Shown here piece by piece: positions 26,345-34,618 of a stretch of 64,000 nucleotides of DNA. The position numbers and the translations under genes are program-made. The notes below the pieces were generated by a model, which saw nothing but the letters and a program-made list of their open reading frames with translations, was not told where the DNA came from and did no database searches. This stretch comes from DATELY01 sp035276085 (GTDB taxonomy: Bacteria > Pseudomonadota > Gammaproteobacteria > Steroidobacterales > Steroidobacteraceae), in the NCBI GenBank assembly GCA_035276085.1, contig DATELY010000176.1:1-64000 (forward strand), given 5' to 3'. The stretch's first letter is position 1, and every line of letters begins with the position of its first letter.

Positions 26345-27460
26345 ATGACCGACTCTTTTTTCGCCGCACTGTTCCAGCCTCTCGAATACGGCAAGCTGCG
26401 GCTCAAGAACCGCATCGCGATGTCGCCAATGACCCGCTGGAAATCACCGAATCAGTATCCGGGCCCGGACGTTGCGGCCTACTACCGCCGTCGCGCGGAG
26501 AATGAAGTCGGCTTGATCATCACCGAGGGCACGACGGTGGATCATCCGGTGTCGTCCTACTCGGTGCGCGTACCGGCGTTCCACGGCAAGGCGCTGGAAG
26601 GCTGGAAGCGCGTGGTGGAAGAAGTGCACGCTGCGGGCAGCGCCATCATTCCGCAGCTCTGGCACGTCGGCATCATGCGCGACCCGCGCACCGATGATTA
26701 TCCGAACCGGGATCTGCCGAGCGCGAGCCCATCGGGCGTGTTCAAGCCGGGCGGCAAGGGAGTGTTCGAGCCGCTCTCCAAGAGCGAGATCATTGCGGTC
26801 CAGGACAGCTTCGTGCGCGCGGCGGTCAATGCGCGCGAGCTCGGATTCGACGGCGCCGAAATCCACGGTGCTCACGGCTACATCATCGATCAGTTCTTGT
26901 GGGAAGCGCTGAATCTGCGTGACGACGAATACGGCGGCGACGCGGTGCAAAGAACGCGCTTCGCCGTCGAGCTCATTCAACGCGTCCGTGCTGCCGTGGG
27001 ACCCGACTTCCCCATTGTCTTGCGTATCTCGCAGTGGAAGCAGCAGGACTACAGCGCCCGGCTCGCGAACACTCCGGAAGAGCTCGAGGCCATCTTCCAG
27101 CCGATTGCGGATGCCGGTGTCGACCTGTTCCACGTTTCTCAGCGCCGCTATTGGGACGAGGAGTTCCCCGGCTCTCCCATGAATGGAGCAGGCTGGATCA
27201 AGAAGCTCACGGGCAAACCGGCTATCACTGTCGGCAGCGTGGGTTTGGCAGGACCGATGTCCGTCACGGAGCTGGGCAAGACCACTGAAGTTTCCACCGA
27301 TCTCGCGCCGCTTGCGCGTCGCGTCGCAAGCGGCGAATTTGACATCGTTGCTGTCGGCCGAGCGTTGCTGACCGATCCCGCGTGGGCGCGGAAGATCAAA
27401 GAAGGCCGCTTCGACGAGCTCCTGCCTTTCAGCAAAGAAGCCTTGAGCACGCTGACCTGA
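26345..27460 (+). CDS. Old Yellow Enzyme family NADH:flavin oxidoreductase
   Basis: A 371-residue FMN-containing TIM-barrel ene-reductase. LFQPLEYGKLRLKNRIAMSPM opens the barrel. ITEGTTVD and PQLWHVG are FMN contacts. FDGAEIHGAHGYIIDQFLW (about 181-199) carries the substrate-binding His pair. FDIVAVGRALLTDP near the C-terminus binds phosphate. There is no C-terminal FeS/FAD extension, so it is a classical OYE rather than a 2,4-dienoyl-CoA reductase. It likely reduces an activated C=C bond of an enone intermediate. Confidence 0.92.
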   Translation: MTDSFFAALFQPLEYGKLRLKNRIAMSPMTRWKSPNQYPGPDVAAYYRRRAENEVGLIITEGTTVDHPVSSYSVRVPAFHGKALEGWKRVVEEVHAAGSAIIPQLWHVGIMRDPRTDDYPNRDLPSASPSGVFKPGGKGVFEPLSKSEIIAVQDSFVRAAVNARELGFDGAEIHGAHGYIIDQFLWEALNLRDDEYGGDAVQRTRFAVELIQRVRAAVGPDFPIVLRISQWKQQDYSARLANTPEELEAIFQPIADAGVDLFHVSQRRYWDEEFPGSPMNGAGWIKKLTGKPAITVGSVGLAGPMSVTELGKTTEVSTDLAPLARRVASGEFDIVAVGRALLTDPAWARKIKEGRFDELLPFSKEALSTLT

Positions 27461-27483
27461 ACAGCTTGCGAGGAAGCCTGCAC

Positions 27484-28287
27484 ATGAACGACACACAGAA
27501 CATCGTCGTGATCACCGGCGCCGGCTCGGGCATGGGTCGGGCCGCCGCCCTGCGCATGGCGAACGGACAGCAAGGACGGACCTTGCTCTTGTGCGATCTT
27601 CGTCAACAGGGCTTGGATGAAACCCAAGCACTGCTCGAGGCGAGTGCGAACACCGAATTGCTGACGGCCGACATCGCCGCTGCGGACTTCGGCGAGAAAT
27701 TGCTTTCTGCGCTTGGCACCCGATCGGTCGCTGCGCTGGTCCATTGCGCCGGCTTGTCTTCGAGCATGGCGGATGCGCGGCGCATCCTTGACGTCAATCT
27801 CAAGGCCACGATTGCCCTGGTCGACATCGTGCGCGCACGCATGGCCAAAGACGGAGCGGCCGTGCTCTACGCCTCCGTCGCCGGGTATCTCCTGGGACCA
27901 TCACTGGACCCGCATATCAATGCCGCTCGCACACCCGAATCGGTGAGCCAGCTGCTGCCGCCGGATGCAACACCCGAGGCGTCCTATTCGATATCCAAGC
28001 GCGGTGTGCAATTGCTCGCGCGGCGCGAAGCCGCGGCGTTCGGCCGGCTCGGCGCGCGGATCGTGTCGCTGTCGCCAGGCGTAATCGATACGCCGATGGC
28101 CCGCGTGGAGATGGAACGTCATCCCATCATGGCGGAAATGATCAAAGCCTCGCCGCTCGGTCGCGCAGCGCAGCCTGACGAAGTGGCACGAGTTGCTGCC
28201 TTCCTCTGCTCGCCCGGAGCGAGCTTCATCACTGGAACCGACATCCTGGTCGATGGCGGCTCGCTAACGGTGTCCAGTCCCACCTGA
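27484..28287 (+). CDS. SDR oxidoreductase, 3-alpha-hydroxysteroid-dehydrogenase-like
   Basis: A 267-residue SDR: TGAGSGMGRAAAL at the N-terminus, then HCAGLSSSM. A long loop before the active site (SLDPHINAARTPESVSQLLP) precedes YSISK near 170. The C-terminus reads TGTDILVDGGS. The extended loop before the catalytic Tyr and the overall shape recall bacterial 3-alpha-hydroxysteroid dehydrogenase, but this is resemblance only. AGGAAG precedes the ATG at 27484; the frame upstream overlaps the OYE gene and is not used. It lies 23 bases after OYE. Confidence 0.85.
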   Translation: MNDTQNIVVITGAGSGMGRAAALRMANGQQGRTLLLCDLRQQGLDETQALLEASANTELLTADIAAADFGEKLLSALGTRSVAALVHCAGLSSSMADARRILDVNLKATIALVDIVRARMAKDGAAVLYASVAGYLLGPSLDPHINAARTPESVSQLLPPDATPEASYSISKRGVQLLARREAAAFGRLGARIVSLSPGVIDTPMARVEMERHPIMAEMIKASPLGRAAQPDEVARVAAFLCSPGASFITGTDILVDGGSLTVSSPT

Positions 28288-28332
28288 TCGATCATCCGCA
28301 TCGCGGCACTATTTCCGGAGACAGGAGAAACC

Positions 28333-28974
28333 ATGCCTTGGCCCATTCGTCAGCCCGCGCGTTCGGAATTTTCGGACCTCGCCGAACTCAAGGCCTATGA
28401 AGACGTTGTCACCCGCGCGACGGCCATGGGTGTACCCGACGCCGAGGTCAACACGCCTTACTACGGGCAGCTATTGCACTCGCCCATACTGAGTGCCTGC
28501 CTGAGCACGATGGGCAAGGTTGTACGCGCGGCCGGAGATCGCGGCGATTCGTTCACTCACGCGGATCGCGAATGGGTTGATCAGGTACTCGCCCTGGAGC
28601 TGAATACGGAACTCGTGCAGTCGATACACCTGCCGGATGCGTTGGCGGTCGGCGTGCGACTCGAGGCGATCGAAGCGCTACGCGCCGGCCGCGAATCCGA
28701 ATTGACACCGGAAGAATCGCGACTGGTCAACTTCATCAGAAAGACCGTGCGGGGAGAGATGGATGCACCGACGTGGAATGCCTTGGAGGGGCGCATGGGA
28801 GAGCGTGGCGTCGTGGAGTACGCCGTGTTCATTCTCTACCTGCAACTGACGATGCGCCTCATCCAGTGCTTGAGTCCAACCCATCCGCCTACCCGCGAAG
28901 ACATCGACGCCATGCTGGCAGACTTCAAGCATGGCAAGCGGCAGATCCCGAACTTCCGTGATCGGATCAAGTAA
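28333..28974 (+). CDS. carboxymuconolactone decarboxylase/AhpD-like protein lacking CxxC
   Basis: A 213-residue all-helical protein that looks like the CMD/AhpD fold: PILSACLSTMGKVVRAAG, then THADREWVDQVLALELNTELVQSIH with LPDALAVGVRLEAIEALRAG, the usual His-containing helix pair. The redox CxxC of AhpD peroxidase partners is absent, so decarboxylase, lactonase-type or non-redox roles are more likely. Its function is unknown. GGAGAAACC precedes the ATG. It ends the plus-strand run OYE-SDR-CMD and faces the lipoyl gene. Confidence 0.65.
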   Translation: MPWPIRQPARSEFSDLAELKAYEDVVTRATAMGVPDAEVNTPYYGQLLHSPILSACLSTMGKVVRAAGDRGDSFTHADREWVDQVLALELNTELVQSIHLPDALAVGVRLEAIEALRAGRESELTPEESRLVNFIRKTVRGEMDAPTWNALEGRMGERGVVEYAVFILYLQLTMRLIQCLSPTHPPTREDIDAMLADFKHGKRQIPNFRDRIK

Positions 28975-29018
28975 GAACTCCTCGTCAAAAACATCTGGCA
29001 GATTCTCGAAATCGTTGT

Positions 29019-29246
29019 TCAGGCGATCTCGCCGATCACGGTGCCAACCGGATACGCCACGCCGGTTTGCCCGATTTGCTTGAGCGTCCCGGCAGCAGGC
29101 GCTGCGATCTCCTGCGTTGCCTTGCCGGTTTCGAGTAGATAGATCAGGTCACCTTCGTTGACCTTGGCCCCGTCTTGCACCAGCCACTCGGAGAGCGTCC
29201 CTTCGGTCATCGCCATTTCAAGCTGGGGAATCGTGATCGTCGTCAT
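29019..29246 (-). CDS. free-standing lipoyl (biotinyl/lipoyl) carrier protein
   Basis: A 75-residue single lipoyl domain. Hairpin strands flank the expected attachment lysine K42 in LLETGKATQEI, where the usual ETDKA reads ETGKA. It has neither an E3-binding nor an acyltransferase domain, unlike ordinary E2 proteins. It starts six bases after the stop of the fused E1 gene, so the two are surely cotranscribed. The arrangement suggests that a small soluble lipoyl protein accepts the acyl or hydroxyalkyl group from E1. Biotin attachment is less likely because the Met of the biotin motif MKM is missing. Confidence 0.85.
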   Translation of the reverse strand: MTTITIPQLEMAMTEGTLSEWLVQDGAKVNEGDLIYLLETGKATQEIAAPAAGTLKQIGQTGVAYPVGTVIGEIA

Positions 29247-29252
29247 CTGTCA

Positions 29253-31301
29253 TCAACCTTTGAATGCGAGGACCTTGCGGATGCGCGCGAGGATCGAGTG
29301 GGTGTTGGGGATCTGGCTCATCTCGATTTCCTGCGAATACGCAATCGGTGCGTAATCCGCTCCGAAGCGTGAGGCCGGCGCCTCGAGGGTCGAGAACAGT
29401 TCCTCGTTGATGGTGGCTGCGATCTCGGAGCCTAGCCCGCAGAACTCGGTGGCCGCATGGACGACCAGGGCGCGGCGCGTTTTTTTCACGGATTCCAGCA
29501 CTCGGTAATAGTCGAGCGGCAACAGCGAGCGCAGGTCGATCACTTCGGCGCTGATGCCCTCCTTGGCCAGCGTCTCGGCCGCGGCGAGGCACTGATGCAC
29601 CTGCCATCCATAGGTGATCAGCGTGATGTCGGTACCCGGTCGAACGATCTTGGCCACGCCCAAGGGAATACGGTAATCGGTGAGCGGCATCTCGCCCTTG
29701 AAAGCGCGCACGAGCGCAATGGATTCGAGGTGAACGCAAGGGTCCTCATCGAAGATGCAGCTCAGCAGCAGGCCCTTGGCATCGAGCGGATTGCTCGGAT
29801 AGACGACCTTGAGTCCCGGCGCATGCAGCAGCCACGCTTCCAGCGACTGCGAGTGCTGAGCGCCGAAGCCGCCGATGCCGCCACCGACAGTCATGCGAAT
29901 CGTCATCGGCACATGCGTGGCCGCGCCCGACATATAGCGCTGCTTGGCCGTGTGATTGACGATCTGGTCGAGGCAGACGGCGGCGAAGTCGCAGAACATG
30001 ATTTCGGCGATGGGCCGAAGGCCCGCCAGGGCGGCACCGGTCCCCGCGCCGATGATCGCCTGTTCGGCGATCGGCGTGGGCCGCACGCGTGCCTCGCCAA
30101 ACTGTTTCTGCAGGCCGACGGACGTCTTGAACACGCCACCTGGAGGGTCGCCAATGTCCTCACCCAGCAGGAACACCGAAGGATCGGTGGCCAGCGCGAT
30201 GCGCTGCGCGTCCGCGATCGCATCTGCCATCAGCACGGCCTTGGTTTCACCGTCCGGCGCGGGAACGTCTTCGCGAAACGGATAGTGACCGCACCGCGGC
30301 ACCACATCCGGATCGGCATAGACATCGATCAGCGTCTCTTCGTACGGCGTGGCGGGACTCTTGAGCGCCGCCTCCACTGCAGCCTCCACCTCCGCCTTGG
30401 CTTCGGCTTCGAACTGTTTGAGTTCCTCTTCCGTGCAGATGGCAGCCTCGATGAGCAGCGCACGCGTCCTGATCATCGGTGCGGCGTCCTTGCCGGCCTT
30501 GAGTTCTTCGCGTGTCAGATCCGGGTTGTCGCCGATGCCTGCATGGCGACCCAGACGCAAGGTCACTGCCTCGACGAAGATCGGACCTTCGCCACGACGC
30601 ACCGACGCGATGATCGGCTTCATGCCCCGGTAGAAGCCCACGGGATCGTTGCCGTCGAGCTTGACGCCCCTGAAACCGTAGGCCGCAGCGCGCGCAGCGA
30701 AATCCTTGCTCGAAGTGAAGCCGGCCTGTTTGGTGTACTCGGCGATCTGATTGTTCTGGCACAGGAAGATGATGGGCAGCTTCCACAACCCGGCCAGATT
30801 CATCGCCTCGTGCACCGCGCCGATCGATGTGGCACCGTCGCCGAAGTTGACGATCGTCACGCGCTCCTCGCCGCGCATCTGCGCCGCCAGCGCAAGCCCG
30901 TTGGCGATCGGTGCGCCCGAGCCGACGATCGCCGTGGTCAGCATCGAGCCGGAGGTCGGATCGGAAATGTGCGGGGCTCCGCCCTTGCCCTTGTTCAGCC
31001 CGCCGATGCGGCCGAGCGATTCTGCGAACAGCCCTTCCAGCGGTACACCTTTGGCGACCTGATCGTGGATGCCCCGGTACGTCGTGACCATGTAGTCACG
31101 CTGGTCGATCAACTGCGCGAGCGTGGCCGGGATCGCCTCCTGGCCGGTCATCGGCCAGTAGTTGAAGCGCAATTTGCCGCTCGACAGACCGGCGCGGATC
31201 GCCTTGTCCACCGCCTCGATCCGCGTCATCTGACGATAGATTGCCTTCAAGACGCCGGCATCGACGCCAGGATTCACTGCTGCGTGCGGCGTGGCACTCA
31301 A
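29253..31301 (-). CDS. fused E1 alpha-beta thiamine-diphosphate dehydrogenase
   Basis: A 682-residue single chain joining E1 alpha and E1 beta. The alpha half (about 15-330) has TTYRGIHDQVAKG and the cofactor motif from GDG (154-156) to CQNN (181-184). The beta half (about 352-682) has VFLLGEDIGDPPGGVF, IAEQAIIGAGTGAALAGLRP and VIDLRSLLPLDYYRVL. Such enzymes decarboxylate 2-oxo acids or cleave acyloins and hand the group to lipoate. The start is a TTG with AAGGAAA just upstream; no closer ATG exists. It is divergent from an enoyl-CoA hydratase and followed by the lipoyl protein. E2 and E3 genes are not in the window. Confidence 0.9.
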   Translation of the reverse strand: MSATPHAAVNPGVDAGVLKAIYRQMTRIEAVDKAIRAGLSSGKLRFNYWPMTGQEAIPATLAQLIDQRDYMVTTYRGIHDQVAKGVPLEGLFAESLGRIGGLNKGKGGAPHISDPTSGSMLTTAIVGSGAPIANGLALAAQMRGEERVTIVNFGDGATSIGAVHEAMNLAGLWKLPIIFLCQNNQIAEYTKQAGFTSSKDFAARAAAYGFRGVKLDGNDPVGFYRGMKPIIASVRRGEGPIFVEAVTLRLGRHAGIGDNPDLTREELKAGKDAAPMIRTRALLIEAAICTEEELKQFEAEAKAEVEAAVEAALKSPATPYEETLIDVYADPDVVPRCGHYPFREDVPAPDGETKAVLMADAIADAQRIALATDPSVFLLGEDIGDPPGGVFKTSVGLQKQFGEARVRPTPIAEQAIIGAGTGAALAGLRPIAEIMFCDFAAVCLDQIVNHTAKQRYMSGAATHVPMTIRMTVGGGIGGFGAQHSQSLEAWLLHAPGLKVVYPSNPLDAKGLLLSCIFDEDPCVHLESIALVRAFKGEMPLTDYRIPLGVAKIVRPGTDITLITYGWQVHQCLAAAETLAKEGISAEVIDLRSLLPLDYYRVLESVKKTRRALVVHAATEFCGLGSEIAATINEELFSTLEAPASRFGADYAPIAYSQEIEMSQIPNTHSILARIRKVLAFKG

Positions 31302-31374
31302 TTTCCTTCTCCCATTTCAGGTTTGTGATTAAGCCGCTCCGAAGCGCGCATGCCGATGAGGTTCATTGCTTTTC

Positions 31375-31451
31375 CACGTATGTGATATCGCGAAATTTGG
31401 CGTGCGACGTTGCCGTGCAGCGTTTCCTGTCCCCGCTGAGTTCGTCATAGT
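31375..31451 (+). promoter_or_regulatory. conserved promoter block B (enoyl-CoA hydratase/E1 fusion)
   Basis: CACGTATGTGATATC (31375-31389) followed by GCGAAAT, then TTTCCT (31423-31428), a 17-base spacer and CATAGT (31446-31451). The segment CTGTCCCCGCTGAGTT and the following GTCATAGTCG match block A at 23446-23523 with at most a one-base shift in spacing. It drives the hydratase at 31487 and may also act on the divergent E1 fusion. The first 15 bases contain the near-palindrome CACGTATGTG. Confidence 0.6.
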
Positions 31452-31486
31452 CGATGCAGGCGCCCTCGACCGTGAATGAGGAGCAG

Positions 31487-32377
31487 ATGAACGACTTCGC
31501 GAGAGCTTCCGAGCCGAGCTACGAGACCGATGAGCCGATCTTGTATGCGGTCGAGGGCTCGACTGCGTGGATCATGTTGAACCGTCCGCGCTTTCACAAT
31601 GCGCAGAACGGCCAGCTGCTCTATGCGCTGGATGCTGCATTTCGGCGCGCGCTCGACGACAGCGCAGTCAAAGCCATCGTGCTGGGAGGCGAAGGCAAGC
31701 ACTTCTCCGCCGGGCACGATATCGGAACCCCTGGCCGCGACGTCGGCGTGAGCCACGATCGGGTGCACCTGGTTCCAGATCATGTCGACAAGCCCGCGGC
31801 CGAATTTCTCTACACGCGCGAGCACGAGGTGTATCTGGGCATGTGCCGCCGCTGGCGCGCGATTTCCAAACCGACGATCGCGATGGTGCAAGGTGCCTGC
31901 ATTGCCGGTGGGCTCATGCTGGCCTGGTGTTGCGATCTCATCGTGGCCTCTGAAGATGCCTTCTTCCAGGATCCGGTTTTGATGATGGGAATTCCAGGCG
32001 TCGAATACTGGGCACATCCATTCGAGTTGCCGCCGCGCGTGGCTGCCGAATTCCTGCTGCTGGGCGAGAGGATGTCCGCGCAGCGCGCGCATCAGTTCGG
32101 CATGGTCAATCGGGTGGTGTCGCGCGAGAACCTGCGGGCCGAGTGCCAGAAGATCGCGGACCGTCTGGCGCAGCAGCCGGCGCTCGGCGTCTGGTTGACC
32201 AAGCAGGCCATCAGTCATGCCGAAGACGCGCGCGGCAAGAGGACCGCGATGGATGCGGTTTACCACATGCATCACTTTGCCCATGCGCAGAACGATCTGC
32301 TTCTCGGCAGTTCCATCGCCAATATGGATGCCAGGGCGATGGCTGCTGCGAACAAGAAACAGGCCGACGAGAACTGA
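31487..32377 (+). CDS. enoyl-CoA hydratase/isomerase family protein
   Basis: A 296-residue crotonase with EGKHFSAGHDIG as first oxyanion-hole segment and VQGACIAGGLMLAWCCDLIV as second. DPVLMMGIPGVEYWAHPFEL occupies the usual catalytic-Glu region. The insertion after AGHDIG (TPGRDVGVSHDRVHLVPDH) is longer than average. Its product is a hydrated or isomerised acyl-CoA. The ATG at 31487 has GAGGAG five bases upstream; the upstream frame from 31454 is not needed. It faces the fused E1 gene and is convergent with a PhyH gene. Confidence 0.88.
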   Translation: MNDFARASEPSYETDEPILYAVEGSTAWIMLNRPRFHNAQNGQLLYALDAAFRRALDDSAVKAIVLGGEGKHFSAGHDIGTPGRDVGVSHDRVHLVPDHVDKPAAEFLYTREHEVYLGMCRRWRAISKPTIAMVQGACIAGGLMLAWCCDLIVASEDAFFQDPVLMMGIPGVEYWAHPFELPPRVAAEFLLLGERMSAQRAHQFGMVNRVVSRENLRAECQKIADRLAQQPALGVWLTKQAISHAEDARGKRTAMDAVYHMHHFAHAQNDLLLGSSIANMDARAMAAANKKQADEN

Positions 32378-32420
32378 CAGCCTGCTGTGCGTTCGAATGA
32401 CCCTCGGCAGTGTCGGTCAC

Positions 32421-33266
32421 TCAGCTGAGCACTGGGAACCGATAGTCGACGAACTCCGCGTCGATCTTCATGCCGTTGATTCCCTCGATGGGCCAGAACA
32501 TGTGTCCGGTGAAGTGCGCGGCGGCGCAGAACATGCTGTTGATGTACACCCAGCGCGGCTCATCCGATGAGTTCGGATACGCCGAGTGGAACGTCGTCGA
32601 GGCATGCACCGTGGCATCGCCGGCCTTCAGGTCCAGGCGGGGTGAAATGACGCCCATCTTTTCCAACAGCGGGTACGTCGAAACGGGATCGCCTTCGTGG
32701 GCCTTGATGATGTTCATCACCTCATCGGACATGTTCTGCTTGCCGATGAAGCGCATGGTCCCGCGGTGACTCGGGATGTCGGCCAGCGCCACCCAGAACT
32801 GGAATGGTCCGCGAGTCCGCGGATTGAATGGGGAAGTCTCCCAGGCGCCAACGTCGCTATGCCAATGTGTGGGACCGGAGACGCTCTTCGCGCCCTGGGC
32901 GGGCATCTTCACCAACGCACCGTCCACCCAATAACGCACCGGCTCCCCGACGAGCTTGGCGCCGGCCGTCCCGAACTCTTTCGAATAGGACACCTGGTTG
33001 AAAAGCGGGTCTGCCACTTCGCCCGTCTTCTGCACGATCGCCAAGGGTTCGTACGTGTGAAAGAACGTTGTCTTCGCTGCCTCGCCAGCAGGGTGTGCGA
33101 TTTTCGCGGCATCATCGCCCATCAGCTCCTTGACCCGATGCAAGAGGGTCTTGCTGTCCTCAAGGGAGAAGAAGGACTTGAGGGTCACCCAGCCGTGTGC
33201 TTGAAAATGACGGACTTCGTCATCGGTCACTGGCCGCGGGACGATTCTGCGATTCGGTGTATTCAT
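32421..33266 (-). CDS. phytanoyl-CoA dioxygenase (PhyH) family protein
   Basis: A 281-residue PhyH-type oxygenase. Predicted iron ligands are H136 and D138 (THWHSDVGAW) and H227 (TVHASTTFHSAYPN). MRFIGKQNMSDEVM lies between, in place of the usual GSH turn. GAGGAG precedes the ATG at 33266; upstream codons to 33353 look non-homologous. It is the last gene of the PrpD-Rieske-EthD-hydratase-PhyH run on this strand. The product may be a hydroxylated acyl-CoA, but this is inferred only from the family and neighbours. Confidence 0.88.
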   Translation of the reverse strand: MNTPNRRIVPRPVTDDEVRHFQAHGWVTLKSFFSLEDSKTLLHRVKELMGDDAAKIAHPAGEAAKTTFFHTYEPLAIVQKTGEVADPLFNQVSYSKEFGTAGAKLVGEPVRYWVDGALVKMPAQGAKSVSGPTHWHSDVGAWETSPFNPRTRGPFQFWVALADIPSHRGTMRFIGKQNMSDEVMNIIKAHEGDPVSTYPLLEKMGVISPRLDLKAGDATVHASTTFHSAYPNSSDEPRWVYINSMFCAAAHFTGHMFWPIEGINGMKIDAEFVDYRFPVLS

Positions 33267-33388
33267 TGCGAAGCTCCTCGATGTTGTGCCGATGCCGACA
33301 TCAGTGGTTCGGATATCGGAAATGTTTGTTCTGCCGGCATGCGACAGCGACACTCAGTGCGGCTGCCGGCGTTCAAGGCTTCAACGTC

Positions 33389-34195
33389 TCATTTGCCTTG
33401 AAACTTCCCCTTGCGCTTCTCGACAAAGGAACGGGTCGCTTCCTTGAAGTCTTCAGTCTTGAGCGCATACGCCTGGTAGGCCATCGACGCTTCAAAGGCA
33501 GCCCCGGTCATCTGCTTGAGTGCCAGGTTGAGCGAAACCTTGGTGTAATTCAGCGCGTGCGGCGGCATCTCCAGCAGGCGCGCTACGACGCCATCGACGT
33601 GAGCGTCGAGTTGATCGTCAGGCAGCACACGGTTGATGAGACCGATATCCATGGCCTCCTGGGCCGTGAGCGCCTCGCCCAACAGCAAGGCCTCCTTGGC
33701 ACGGCGCAAAGCACCCATCGCCGGCCACAGTAGGACGCCGCCATCGCCCGCCACCAGACCCAGCTTCACGTGCGGATCGCAGAAGCGAGCACTGTCGGCC
33801 GCGTAGACGAGATCGGCGGCAAGCGCCAGCGTCAGCCCAACGCCGTAGGCAACTCCGCGAACCTTCGCGACCACTGGCTTCTCGCAGTCGAGCAGACCGT
33901 AGGCATGCTTCTTCATCCTGCGTGTGACATTGAATGTCGGACCGGCGGCGTCATCCCGCGACTTGAGGCGCTCCGTATCCGCACCAGAGCAGAAATCCTG
34001 CCCCTCGCCTTGGATGACGATGACCGCAACTTCGTCATCCTGCCAGACGTCGTCCCAGATATTGGCGAGCTCGATGCTCATCTCCGGCGTCGTGGCATTG
34101 CGGCGTCCGGGGTTCGACAGCGTGATCGTCATCACGCCGCCATCTTTGTGGAGCTTCAAACTCTTGTAGCGACTGTAGTCGTAGCTCCCGTCCAT
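33389..34195 (-). CDS. enoyl-CoA hydratase/isomerase family protein
   Basis: A 268-residue crotonase. The oxyanion-hole segments are GEGQDFCSGADTERL and VRGVAYGVGLTLALAADLVY. The catalytic-region strand is DPHVKLGLVAGDGGVLLWP. The C-terminal EGSMAYQ-like helix is replaced by FEASMAYQAYALKTEDFKEA, and the end is FVEKRKGKFQGK, typical of 1,2-epoxyphenylacetyl-CoA isomerase-like and other dehydrating crotonases. The ATG at 34195 (MDGSYDYS) with AGGCAGG upstream is preferred over 34231. It lies between the small EthD-like and PhyH genes. Confidence 0.88.
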   Translation of the reverse strand: MDGSYDYSRYKSLKLHKDGGVMTITLSNPGRRNATTPEMSIELANIWDDVWQDDEVAVIVIQGEGQDFCSGADTERLKSRDDAAGPTFNVTRRMKKHAYGLLDCEKPVVAKVRGVAYGVGLTLALAADLVYAADSARFCDPHVKLGLVAGDGGVLLWPAMGALRRAKEALLLGEALTAQEAMDIGLINRVLPDDQLDAHVDGVVARLLEMPPHALNYTKVSLNLALKQMTGAAFEASMAYQAYALKTEDFKEATRSFVEKRKGKFQGK

Positions 34196-34286
34196 CGCAC
34201 CTGCCTCGCTTCTGTTCAAATCGAACCGCATCTTTCGATCGTTGCACCGATGACCGCGTGGCAGTTCAATTGCCGATGAGTTCCAA

Positions 34287-34601
34287 TCAACGCGGCTGGT
34301 AGATCCACATCTGCACGCTGGCAGGATCGATGTCCGCAGTCATCGACATCTCGCGAGCCTCCACGCGGCGCCCGATCTCGGCCAGAACAGCCAGCGGATC
34401 ATCTGCTTCGATCTCGTAAATCCCAAGATGCTTGGCGGGCGGCTGCTGCGGAGAAGCCTGCATAGCATCGAAGCGTCTGCCGGAGACGATCCCGGGCACT
34501 TTGAGAAGGTCACGCAAGTGTTCGCCATCGTACCAGGCGTTGTACTCAGCATCCCGGCCCGGCAACGCACTGCTCGGGACCACGAGAAGGTATTTGGCCA
34601 A
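34287..34601 (-). CDS. small EthD/DUF4286-like protein with TTG start
   Basis: A 104-residue protein that begins at a TTG with GAGGAG seven bases upstream; the longer frame reaching 34979 is an artefact overlapping the Rieske gene. The sequence KYLLVVPSSALPGRDAEYNAWYDGEHLRDLL, then PGIVSGRRFDAM, is the dimeric ferredoxin-fold pattern of the DUF4286/EthD group (NxWYDxxHLxDLL). These are frequent companions of ring-hydroxylating oxygenases, with no established chemistry. It lies directly after the Rieske gene (17 bases). Confidence 0.75.
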   Translation of the reverse strand: MAKYLLVVPSSALPGRDAEYNAWYDGEHLRDLLKVPGIVSGRRFDAMQASPQQPPAKHLGIYEIEADDPLAVLAEIGRRVEAREMSMTADIDPASVQMWIYQPR

Positions 34602-34618
34602 TGCGATCTCCTCGATGA

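Noticed and set aside
29457..31328. 623-residue plus-strand frame opposite the fused E1
   Set aside because: It has no recognisable motif and an Arg/Asp/His-rich composition typical of an antisense shadow; the E1 fusion on the other strand has full family motifs.
32398..32419. TGACC/GGTCA stem as a terminator between the hydratase and PhyH genes
   Set aside because: Only five base pairs with a 12-base loop and no T-run; too weak to annotate.
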